From Massilia pinisoli (GTDB lineage: Bacteria > Pseudomonadota > Gammaproteobacteria > Burkholderiales > Burkholderiaceae_D): a stretch of DNA of 64,000 nt. The notes below the pieces were generated by a model. It did no database searches. It was not told where the DNA came from and saw only the letters and a list, made by a program, of their open reading frames with translations. The position numbers were made by a program, and so were the translations under genes. Within the stretch, counting starts at the first letter, position 1; each line of letters begins with the position of its first letter. The DNA lies in NCBI RefSeq assembly GCF_024753285.1, contig NZ_JANUGW010000007.1:124001-188000 (forward strand), written 5' to 3'. This document shows positions 15,921 through 22,622 of this stretch, piece after piece.

Positions 15921-18280
15921 GGTTTCAAGGTGTTTTCGAACAGCTGGAAGATGCGCCGGTACTCGTCATACCAGCTCTCCGGCTGCACGAACGAATGCTT
16001 CTCGAGCGGGTACGGCGCCAGCTCCCAGTGGTCTTTCTTCAATTCGATCAGGCGCTCGGCCATGCGCACGGAGTCCTGGAAGAACACGTTGTCGTCGACC
16101 ATGCCGTGCGCGATGAGCAGGTGGCCCTTGAGGTTCTGCGCGTACTCGATGGGCGATGACACCTTGTACGCTTCCGGGTCGACGTCCGGTGTATTCAGGA
16201 TGTTCGACGTGTACTCGTGGTTGTACGAGGTCCAGTCGGACACGGGACGCAGCGCGGCGCCGGCCTTGAAGACATCGGGCGCGCGCAGCATGCCCATCAA
16301 GGTCATGAAGCCGCCGTAGCTGCCGCCGTAGATGCCCACGCGCGCCGGGTCGCCCTGTTCGTTGGCGACCATCCAGTTCACGCCGTCGAGGTAGTCGTCC
16401 AGCTCCGGATGGCCCATCTGGCGGTAGATCGCCGTGCGCCACTTGACGCCATAGCCCTTCGACGCGCGGTAGTCCATGTCGAGGACGACGTAACCGTTCT
16501 GCACGAGCAGGTTGTGGAACATCTGCTCGCGGAAGTACGGGGTGTAGCGCTGCGTGACGTTCTGCAGATAGCCCGCGCCGTGCACGAACATCACGACCGG
16601 ATATTTTTTGCCGGGCTCCAGCTGCGCGGGGCGGTACAGCTTCGCCCAGATCGGCGCGCCGCCGTGCGTCGACGGCACCGTCACGAACTGCGGCTGGATC
16701 CATTCGTGCGCTTTGAATTCGGGCGTGCGCGTGTCGGTCAGGCGGACCGCGTCGCCGCCGGACGCGGGCAAGGTCGCGAGCTGCGCCGGCAGGTACGGAC
16801 CGGAATAATGGACGAGCAGCTTCTTCTGGTCCGGCGACAGGCGGAAGTCCTGCACGCCGGCCAGGCTGCTCACTTCGCGTGTGACGCCGGCCGCGGCGTC
16901 GACGGCGCAGACTTCGTACGTGTGCGGCGCTTTGCGGTTGCACATCAGCCAGGCCGTGCGGCCGTCGGCGGACCACGCCACGTCCGTCGCTTCCCACGCG
17001 CCTTGCGTGAGCGCGCGTGTGCGACCGGATGCGTCACGCACGTACAGGTGCGAATACCCGGTTTCCTCGGACAGATACCACAGCGTGGTGCCGTCCGGCA
17101 GCCAACCGAAGTCGTTGTTGTCGTAGTTGACCCAGGCCTCTTCCGTCAGTCGATGCACGGGTTCGAGCGCAGCGTGCGGCAGGTCGACGGTGGCGATCCA
17201 GCGGTCCTTGTTGTCGACGGCGCGCAGCTGCACGGCCGCGTCGCCGCCGTCCTGGCTCCACACGATGCCTTCGCCTTCGGAGCCGATCGTCACCGGACGC
17301 AGGCCCTTCAGGGGATCGAGCGTGTGCGCCGCGCGCAGCTGCGCCAGCGGATCGGTCGCGATGCCGGGCAGGACGTCCAGCGCCAGGTCTTGCACCTCGT
17401 GCGTCGCCAGGTTCACGAGCTTGAGGCCCTGGCCCGCGGGCGGGTTGCGGCCCACGCGCGTGCGCTCGTCCGAGAATTCCTCGTAGCCGCTTTCCGTCAC
17501 GTAGCGCGGCATCTTGCCCACGCGGCCCTTGGGCGCATCCTTCGGGCCCGTCACGACGAGCAGCCAGCGGCCGTCCGGCGACAGCGCGGTGTTCACGATG
17601 GCAATCTTGTCGCCGAGGTAGATCGGAGCGGGGGCGCGGGTCGGGTCGGCGCGGCGTTCCTGCTCGGCCTGGGCGCGCGTCGCGTCGCGCTCGTCCTTCT
17701 GGCGCTTCAGGATCGTGGACAGCCGCAGCTGCATGTCGCGCAGCGCATCCGGTTCCTGCGCGTTCGGGTCCTTGGCGGCGCGGGCCAGGGCGAGCGGTGC
17801 CAGCACGCGCTCGTTGCGGTCCCACCCGAACCAGTCGTCGCCGATGCGGAATTGCACGCTGCGCTCGTCGGCCGAGTACTGCACGGCCTGCACGGCGCCC
17901 TGGCTGCGCGTGATCTGCACGAGCGCGCCGTTTTTCAGGTCGCGCTCGAACAGGTCGCCGTTGCGCACGATGACGGCGCGGGTGCGCGCACGGTTGTACA
18001 GCGTTTCCGGGCTGTCCAGCTTCGCGAGGTCCGCGTCCGCCACTTGCGCCGCGCGGCCACCCCGGGCCGCATCGAGGTGCCACGTGTCGCGCAGCGGCGA
18101 GCCCGTGCGCTTCTGTTTGTAGAACACCTGCTTGCCGTCCCAGCTCCACCACGCCGCTTCCACGGGCGTGCCGATCCAGTCGGGGTTGGCCATGGCCTCG
18201 TCGAGGGTCACGGGTGTCGCGGCAAAAACAGGGGACGCCAGCAGGGCGGCGAGAATGGCAAGGGCGGGAAGTCGCATCAT
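15917..18280 (-). CDS. Exported S9 family peptidase (prolyl oligopeptidase / dipeptidyl peptidase IV-like)
   Basis: The 787-residue protein has a signal peptide (ending SPVFA near residue 21), a long beta-propeller part (about 40-500) and a C-terminal alpha/beta-hydrolase domain. The nucleophile Ser is in GIYGGSYGGF, the Asp in HGMVDDNV and the His in LEKHSFVQPESW, completing the triad expected of S9 enzymes. Such enzymes cleave short peptides, often after proline, in the periplasm. The last codon is followed by a TAG contributed by the palindromic repeat. It appears to be a single-gene unit. Confidence 0.93.
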   Translation of the reverse strand: MMRLPALAILAALLASPVFAATPVTLDEAMANPDWIGTPVEAAWWSWDGKQVFYKQKRTGSPLRDTWHLDAARGGRAAQVADADLAKLDSPETLYNRARTRAVIVRNGDLFERDLKNGALVQITRSQGAVQAVQYSADERSVQFRIGDDWFGWDRNERVLAPLALARAAKDPNAQEPDALRDMQLRLSTILKRQKDERDATRAQAEQERRADPTRAPAPIYLGDKIAIVNTALSPDGRWLLVVTGPKDAPKGRVGKMPRYVTESGYEEFSDERTRVGRNPPAGQGLKLVNLATHEVQDLALDVLPGIATDPLAQLRAAHTLDPLKGLRPVTIGSEGEGIVWSQDGGDAAVQLRAVDNKDRWIATVDLPHAALEPVHRLTEEAWVNYDNNDFGWLPDGTTLWYLSEETGYSHLYVRDASGRTRALTQGAWEATDVAWSADGRTAWLMCNRKAPHTYEVCAVDAAAGVTREVSSLAGVQDFRLSPDQKKLLVHYSGPYLPAQLATLPASGGDAVRLTDTRTPEFKAHEWIQPQFVTVPSTHGGAPIWAKLYRPAQLEPGKKYPVVMFVHGAGYLQNVTQRYTPYFREQMFHNLLVQNGYVVLDMDYRASKGYGVKWRTAIYRQMGHPELDDYLDGVNWMVANEQGDPARVGIYGGSYGGFMTLMGMLRAPDVFKAGAALRPVSDWTSYNHEYTSNILNTPDVDPEAYKVSSPIEYAQNLKGHLLIAHGMVDDNVFFQDSVRMAERLIELKKDHWELAPYPLEKHSFVQPESWYDEYRRIFQLFENTLKP

Positions 18281-18426
18281 CAGTCGGGTGGATAAATGAG
18301 GAACAGCGTGCTTTTCTTGGTAAGAAATTGCAAAAAAGCATTCTATCTCAGCCGACTACGTGCTGGGCGGAATCGCGAAGGGGACGTGGCGCGCGTGCGT
18401 AAGTACCAACTATCAGTGCGCCGCAC

Positions 18427-18456
18427 AAAAGACAACGCCCGGCCAGTGCCGGGCGT
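18427..18456 (-). terminator. Rho-independent terminator of the small-protein operon
   Basis: A perfect 9-bp stem ACGCCCGGC / GCCGGGCGT with a 4-nt loop lies at 18435-18456. On the minus strand it is followed by TGTCTTTTGTG. It sits 28 bp after the stop of the 56-residue gene. Confidence 0.75.
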
Positions 18457-18483
18457 CGGGAGACGTCGTTGCGCTGCCGTCGA

Positions 18484-18654
18484 TCAGGCGGCGTGTTTCG
18501 GGCGGGCGTATTCGCCCATCCACAGTTCGGTCGGCGCGTCGGCCAGCCACAGGTCGGCAGGGGCGGTGACGGACGGGTTGCGCACGAAGATCACGATGCG
18601 GGTGATGACGGCGGCGGCGGCGATGGCGACGGTGACGTATTCGATGGGGGTCAT
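18484..18654 (-). CDS. Small single-pass membrane protein (56 aa), unknown
   Basis: ATG 18654 is preceded by AAGGATAAATC, a good ribosome-binding site. The product is 56 residues: MTPIEYVTVAIAAAAVITRI forms one N-terminal hydrophobic helix, followed by a short polar tail with PADLWLADAPTELWMGEY and KHAA at the end. It starts 22 bp after the stop of the 82-residue gene and is followed by a clear terminator, so the pair is a real operon. I recognise no family. Acidic and Trp-rich tail features suggest a membrane-bound partner or regulator, but this is a guess. Confidence 0.6.
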   Translation of the reverse strand: MTPIEYVTVAIAAAAVITRIVIFVRNPSVTAPADLWLADAPTELWMGEYARPKHAA

Positions 18655-18676
18655 GATTTATCCTTGAATGATGTAA

Positions 18677-18925
18677 TTAGTTGGTCGACGATTTGCGTGC
18701 CATGTCGGCGGTCAGCGCGGAGGCGCAGAACGGGCCCAGGATGACGCGGTCCGCCACGGTGCGGTTGCGGGCGAAGGCGCCGCTGGCCGGTTGCGCGGCG
18801 TCGTGGGCGAACCAGCCGCCGTGTGCCGTGTACAGCTCGATCGCGAAAGCGCGGATCTTGCCGAATGCGTCTGCCAGGTGGTGGCGCAGACCCTTGTCTG
18901 CCTGGGTGATCGTTGCGGTCGTCAT
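18677..18925 (-). CDS. Small unknown protein (82 aa), divergent from nasTS
   Basis: The start ATG 18925 is preferred over the ATG two codons upstream because the CCGGAG ribosome-binding site is adjacent to the latter and well spaced for the former. The protein begins MTTATITQADKGLRHHLADA, contains FGKIRAFAIELYTAHGGWF and ends MARKSSTN. No signal peptide is apparent; one weakly hydrophobic segment lies near residues 60-75. It is the first gene of a two-gene operon with the 56-residue membrane protein. It faces nasTS across 222 bp, so a link to nitrate control is possible but unproven. I recognise no family. Confidence 0.6.
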   Translation of the reverse strand: MTTATITQADKGLRHHLADAFGKIRAFAIELYTAHGGWFAHDAAQPASGAFARNRTVADRVILGPFCASALTADMARKSSTN

Positions 18926-18962
18926 GGTCATCTCCGGTGAGAAATCTGTCGTGTTGCGATGC

Positions 18963-18991
18963 AGTATAGGGACAGTCGCGTCATAAATGAA
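18963..18991 (-). promoter_or_regulatory. Sigma70-like promoter of the small-protein operon
   Basis: On the minus strand a TATACT -10 box (18963-18968) lies 17 bp after a weak TTCATT -35 box, about 38 bp before the 82-residue gene. The -10 box matches consensus at five of six positions. Confidence 0.5.
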
Positions 18992-19019
18992 CTTTTGATT
19001 TGTGATGCTTACCATGCGT

Positions 19020-19085
19020 TTCGTGAATATTTTCTGCGTGACAACTATTGCGTGTGTGCAGTCTCGCGATTCAGTTCGTGAATAT
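19020..19085. promoter_or_regulatory. Direct repeats upstream of nasT
   Basis: TTCGTGAATAT occurs at 19020-19030 and 19075-19085, 55 bp apart (about five helical turns), upstream of the nasT sigma54-like promoter. It does not resemble an NtrC site. It may be a binding site for a regulator acting on nasTS or on the divergent small-protein operon. Confidence 0.4.
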
Positions 19086-19118
19086 CTGACGCCCGACACC
19101 TTGTCGTACCCTGCAGTT

Positions 19119-19135
19119 CTGGCCCGAAACTTGCA
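19119..19135 (+). promoter_or_regulatory. Sigma54-type promoter of nasTS
   Basis: CTGGCCCGAAACTTGCA matches TGGCACG-N4-TTGCA with the GG-N10-GC spacing (one change, A to C). The predicted start site is near 19146, only about 2 nt before the nasT ATG at 19148, which would make a nearly leaderless mRNA. Either that is real or another promoter is used. Confidence 0.6.
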
Positions 19136-19147
19136 TACCCCAAGGGC

Positions 19148-19789
19148 ATGAAACCGCCTTCCAAGGTCCAGCGCACCCTGCGCATCGTCGTCGTCAACAC
19201 CGTGCCGGATCACGCCACGGACGAGTCCGCGCGCGCCGCGCAGGCACGGCGCAACACGGCGCTGCGCATTGGCCTGCTGGAATCTGGCTATGACATCGTC
19301 GCGTCGCTCCCGGCCGACATCTTCCTGCCCGAGCGGATCGCGCAGATCCAGCCGGACATGATCATCATCGACAGCGAATCGGACGCGCGCGACGTCCTCG
19401 AGCACATCGTGATCGCCACGCGCGACGAGCCGCGCCCGATCGTGCTGTTCACGGACGACCAGACGCCATCCAGCATGGACGCCGCGATCGACGCGGGCGT
19501 GACCGCGTACATCGTCGATGGTCTGCAGGCCGAGCGCGTGAAGCCCGTGCTGGACGTGGCCCTTAAGCGTTTCAAGCGCGAGCAGAAGCTGCTGGACGAG
19601 TTGTCGGACACGCGCCGCCAGCTGGCCGACCGCAAGCTGATCGAGCGCGCGAAGGGGGTGCTCATGGCGCGCAACAAGCTCACGGAAGAAGAGGCCTACC
19701 AGCGGCTGCGCACGATGGCGATGAACAAGAAACTCAAGCTGGCCGAAGTGGCTCAGCGCATCCTGGATGTCGAGGATCTCCTCGGGTGA
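19148..19789 (+). CDS. nasT: NasT-type ANTAR-domain antitermination regulator
   Basis: The 213-residue protein has an N-terminal pseudo-receiver domain (LRIVVVNTVPD, MIIIDSESD, PIVLFTDDQ) and a C-terminal ANTAR RNA-binding domain (about 145-205) with ADRKLIERAKGVLMARNKLT, EEEAYQRLRTMAMNKKLKL and AEVAQRILDVEDLL. ANTAR regulators bind paired hexaloop hairpins in mRNA leaders and prevent termination. NasS follows directly, and the target RNA appears to be the leader at 21137-21275. In the known NasS-NasT scheme, nitrate releases NasT from NasS. The assignment rests on domain order and context, both clear. Confidence 0.93.
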   Translation: MKPPSKVQRTLRIVVVNTVPDHATDESARAAQARRNTALRIGLLESGYDIVASLPADIFLPERIAQIQPDMIIIDSESDARDVLEHIVIATRDEPRPIVLFTDDQTPSSMDAAIDAGVTAYIVDGLQAERVKPVLDVALKRFKREQKLLDELSDTRRQLADRKLIERAKGVLMARNKLTEEEAYQRLRTMAMNKKLKLAEVAQRILDVEDLLG

Positions 19790-19809
19790 AAGTAAGAATA
19801 GGGAACAGC

Positions 19810-20985
19810 ATGGCACACGCATTCGTGTCCGGATCGGACCGGCCGGAAAAGACCGTGATCAGGGCCGGCTTCATGCCCCTGACGGATTGCGCGCCCCTCG
19901 TGATGGCGTCCGTGCTGGGGCTGGACGACAAATACGGCATCAAGCTGGACCTGTGCCGCCAGCACTCGTGGTCGGGCATGCGCGACCGCCTGCTGCAGGG
20001 CGAGATCGACGTGGCGCACGTCCTGTACGGCATGCTGTACGGCGTGGAGAACGGCATCGGCGGCGTGACCCGGCGCATGGCCGTGCTGATGAATTTGTCG
20101 CGCAACGGCCAGTCCATCACGCTGGCGCGCGCGCTCGCGCGCCAGGGCATCGCCGACCTCCCGCAGCTGGCCGCCGCCATCCGCAAGGGCGGGCGCCGTT
20201 TCGCGTTCGCTCACACCTTCCCGACGGGGAACCACGCGATGTTCCTCTATTACTGGCTGGCCGCCGGCGGCATCGATCCGCTGCGCGACGTGCAGGCGGT
20301 GACCGTGCCGCCGAGCCAGATGGCCGTGAACCTGGCCGCCGGCCACATGGACGGCTTCTGCGCCGGCGAGCCGTGGAGCACCCGCGCGCTGCTCGACGGC
20401 AGCGGCTTCACGGCCGCCACGAGCCAGGACATCTGGCCCGACCATCCCGGCAAGGCGCTGGGCGCGACCGCGGCCTTCGTCGACGCCAATCCGCACGCAA
20501 GCCGCTCGCTGATCGCGGCCGTGCTGGAAGCGGCGCGCTGGCTCGACGCGGCGGGCGAGAACCGCGACGCGGCCGCCGAGGTGCTGTCCAGCCCCGGCTA
20601 CGTGAATGCCGACCGCCACGCCATCGCCGCGCGCCTGCACGGCGAGTACGAGAACGGCCTGGGACGGCGCTGGACCGATCCCGACCCCGTCCGCTTCCAC
20701 GCCGACGGCGAGGCCAACTTCCCCTATCTGTCGGACGGCATGTGGTTCATGACCCAGCACCGGCGCTGGGGCCTGCTGCGCGACGACGTCGACTACGCGG
20801 CCGTGGCCGCGCGCGTGAACCGCGTGGGCCTGTACCGCGAGGCCGCCGTGCTGGCCGGCGTGCCCGCACCTTCGAGCCTGACCCGCCGCTCCGTGCTCAT
20901 GGACGGGAAGGTCTGGGATGGCAGCGCGCCCGCCGCGTATGCCGCCGCCTTTCCGATCCGCCGCGTCGCCCTGGCCGGCGCCTAG
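19810..20985 (+). CDS. nasS: NasS nitrate/nitrite sensor (NrtA/CmpA-like, no signal peptide)
   Basis: The protein of about 391 residues resembles the nitrate-binding subunits of NrtA/CmpA ABC transporters: RAGFMPLTDCAPLVMASVLG, GEIDVAHVLYGMLYG, TFPTGNHAMFLYYWLAAGG and MDGFCAGEPWSTRAL. It lacks a signal peptide and no ABC permease or ATPase genes are nearby, so it fits the cytoplasmic sensor NasS rather than a transporter subunit. A GTG at 19786 overlapping the nasT stop (GTGA) is an alternative start adding 8 residues. NasS sequesters NasT in the absence of nitrate or nitrite. Confidence 0.9.
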   Translation: MAHAFVSGSDRPEKTVIRAGFMPLTDCAPLVMASVLGLDDKYGIKLDLCRQHSWSGMRDRLLQGEIDVAHVLYGMLYGVENGIGGVTRRMAVLMNLSRNGQSITLARALARQGIADLPQLAAAIRKGGRRFAFAHTFPTGNHAMFLYYWLAAGGIDPLRDVQAVTVPPSQMAVNLAAGHMDGFCAGEPWSTRALLDGSGFTAATSQDIWPDHPGKALGATAAFVDANPHASRSLIAAVLEAARWLDAAGENRDAAAEVLSSPGYVNADRHAIAARLHGEYENGLGRRWTDPDPVRFHADGEANFPYLSDGMWFMTQHRRWGLLRDDVDYAAVAARVNRVGLYREAAVLAGVPAPSSLTRRSVLMDGKVWDGSAPAAYAAAFPIRRVALAGA

Positions 20986-21034
20986 CCGCATGCACCATGC
21001 CAAACGGGTGCGTCACCGCGTGCCTCATTTACGT

Positions 21035-21049
21035 GCGTTATTACCGTGC
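21035..21049. promoter_or_regulatory. Degenerate NtrC-like site upstream of nas promoter
   Basis: GCGTTATTACCGTGC fits the GCACY-N4-WGGTGC frame imperfectly and lies 65-75 bp upstream of the -24 element at 21111. Neighbouring bases are rich in TGC/GCA half-sites (for example TGGTGCACTGCA at 21051-21062). It is the likely enhancer region, but no single site is a strong match. Confidence 0.35.
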
Positions 21050-21110
21050 GTGGTGCACTGCAATGAAGCGGGAAGGGCTCGGTAAATACGCTCCTCCGAG
21101 GGAAACCCAT

Positions 21111-21127
21111 CTGGCACGGGTCTTGCA
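21111..21127 (+). promoter_or_regulatory. Sigma54 promoter of the nas operon
   Basis: CTGGCACGGGTCTTGCA is an essentially perfect -24/-12 element (TGGCACG-N4-TTGCA). It puts the transcription start near 21138, just ahead of the first antitermination hairpin. Confidence 0.88.
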
Positions 21128-21136
21128 CATAGGGAG

Positions 21137-21275
21137 GTAAGGGGTCAAAGGCGACCTCCCATCACAGCGCTGTCCCAACGGAGGGGCGGCAACAGGACAA
21201 CGGCGTCCGCTGCACCGCACACGCGATTCCCATCTTCGCGCCAGCGGTACGCAGCGGGCGCCTTTTCGTTTTTAA
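21137..21275 (+). promoter_or_regulatory. NasT (ANTAR) antitermination leader of the nas operon
   Basis: Two hairpins with the ANTAR hexaloop rule (A at loop position 1, G at position 4) are present. P1: GGGGTC-AAAGGC-GACCTC at 21141-21158. P2: GGAC-AACGGC-GTCC at 21195-21208. A terminator-like stem GCGCC/GGCGC (21238-21242 with 21257-21261) followed by CTTTTCGTTTTT then precedes the transporter gene. Binding of NasT to P1-P2 would prevent terminator formation. The layout matches the known nas leaders of other proteobacteria; the spacing of 36 nt between hairpins is longer than in many. Confidence 0.78.
21238..21275 (+). terminator. Regulated leader terminator upstream of the nitrate transporter gene
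   Basis: The stem GCGCC/GGCGC encloses an inner GCG-GTA-CGC hairpin and is followed by CTTTTCGTTTTT. It ends 15 bp before the transporter ATG. The outer stem is only 5 bp, consistent with an attenuator rather than a strong constitutive terminator. Confidence 0.6.
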
Positions 21276-21290
21276 GAAGGGAAGAAAAAC

Positions 21291-22586
21291 ATGGCCGGCA
21301 AAGCAAACAGCATCAAGCTATTCTCCTTTGATACGCCCCAGATGCGCGCGTTCCACCTGACCTGGGTGGCCTTCTTCGTCTGCTTTTTCGCCTGGTTTGC
21401 CTGCGCACCGCTGATGCCGGTGATTAAAGGCCAATTCCACCTGTCCGTCGGCCAGATCGCCGACATCAACATCGCCGCCGTCGCCATCACGATCATCGTG
21501 CGCCTGATCGTCGGCCCGCTGTGCGACCGCTTCGGCCCGCGCAAGACCTACACCGGCCTGCTGGCGCTGGGCGCGATCCCCGTGCTGGGCGTCGCGATGT
21601 CGCAGAGTTATGAAAGCTTCCTGCTGTTCCGCCTCGGCATCGGTGCCGTCGGCGCCAGCTTCGTGATCACGCAGTACCACACCTCGGTGATGTTCGGCCC
21701 GAAGGTCGTCGGCACCGCGAACGCGGCGTCGGCCGGCTGGGGCAACAGCGGCGGCGGCGTCGCGCAGGCCACGATGCCGCTGCTGATGGGCGCCGTGATC
21801 ATGCTGGGCGTGAGCGAAACGATGGGCTGGCGCGTCGCGCTGCTGGTGCCGGGCGTGCTGATGCTGATCATGGCCGTCGTCTACTACAAATTCACGCAGG
21901 ACTGCCCGGAAGGTAACTTCACGGAACTGCGCGCCGCCGGCATCCCGTTCGAATCGGGCGGCAAGGGCGGCTGGGCGAGCTTCTTCGAAGCCTGCCGCAA
22001 CTACCGCGCCTGGCTGCTGTTCGTCACGTACGGCGCGTGCTTCGGCATCGAACTGTTCATCCACAACGTCGCGGCCACCTATTACGTCGACCACTTCGGC
22101 CTGTCGCTGAAAGCAGCAGGCATGGCCGCCGGCAGCTTCGGCCTGCTCGCCCTGTTCGCCCGTGCCCTCGGCGGCTGGCTGTCGGACCGCGCCGCCGCCC
22201 GCGGCGACCTGAATTCCCGCGTGAACCTGCTGTTCATCCTGATGATCGGCGAGGGCCTGGGCCTGCTGTGGTTCTCGCAGACCAGCAACGTGACCATGGC
22301 CATCATCGCCATGCTGGCGTTCGGCCTGTGCACCCACATGGCGTGCGGCTCGACCTATGCGCTGGTGCCGTTCGTCAGCCGCAAGGCGCTGGGCGGCGTG
22401 GCCGGCATCGTCGGCGCGGGCGGCAACGTCGGCGCCGTGCTGGCCGGCTTCCTGATGAAGGGCACCGGTGACGTGCGCCAGACCTTACTGATCCTCGGCG
22501 GCGCCGTCCTCGTCTCGGCGCTGTGCGCGATCGGTGTGCGCTTCTCGCTCACCGTCCCCGAAACGCCGGCACCCGCAGCCGCCTGA
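21291..22586 (+). CDS. Nitrate/nitrite MFS transporter (NarK/NasA type)
   Basis: The 431-residue protein has about 12 transmembrane helices of the major facilitator fold. The Gly-rich helices of the nitrate/nitrite porter family are visible in AASAGWGNSGGGVAQATMPL (near residue 145-165) and GGVAGIVGAGGNVGAVLAGF (near 370-390); the region RLIVGPLCDRFGPRKTY is the family's loop after helix 2 with conserved Arg residues. It is the first gene after the nas leader, so nitrate uptake is co-regulated with its reduction. An AAGGGAAGAAAAAC ribosome-binding region precedes ATG 21291. Confidence 0.93.
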   Translation: MAGKANSIKLFSFDTPQMRAFHLTWVAFFVCFFAWFACAPLMPVIKGQFHLSVGQIADINIAAVAITIIVRLIVGPLCDRFGPRKTYTGLLALGAIPVLGVAMSQSYESFLLFRLGIGAVGASFVITQYHTSVMFGPKVVGTANAASAGWGNSGGGVAQATMPLLMGAVIMLGVSETMGWRVALLVPGVLMLIMAVVYYKFTQDCPEGNFTELRAAGIPFESGGKGGWASFFEACRNYRAWLLFVTYGACFGIELFIHNVAATYYVDHFGLSLKAAGMAAGSFGLLALFARALGGWLSDRAAARGDLNSRVNLLFILMIGEGLGLLWFSQTSNVTMAIIAMLAFGLCTHMACGSTYALVPFVSRKALGGVAGIVGAGGNVGAVLAGFLMKGTGDVRQTLLILGGAVLVSALCAIGVRFSLTVPETPAPAAA

Positions 22587-22622
22587 ACCACATACACGTC
22601 GCAGCAAGCAAGGAGTCGCAAC

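Noticed and set aside
19810..20985. Nitrate ABC transporter substrate-binding subunit
   Set aside because: No signal peptide and no permease or ATPase genes; nasT is adjacent, so the NasS sensor is the better reading.
21061..21074. CTGC-AATGAA-GCGG hexaloop hairpin as the first ANTAR hairpin
   Set aside because: It lies upstream of the predicted sigma54 start site and would not be in the transcript.
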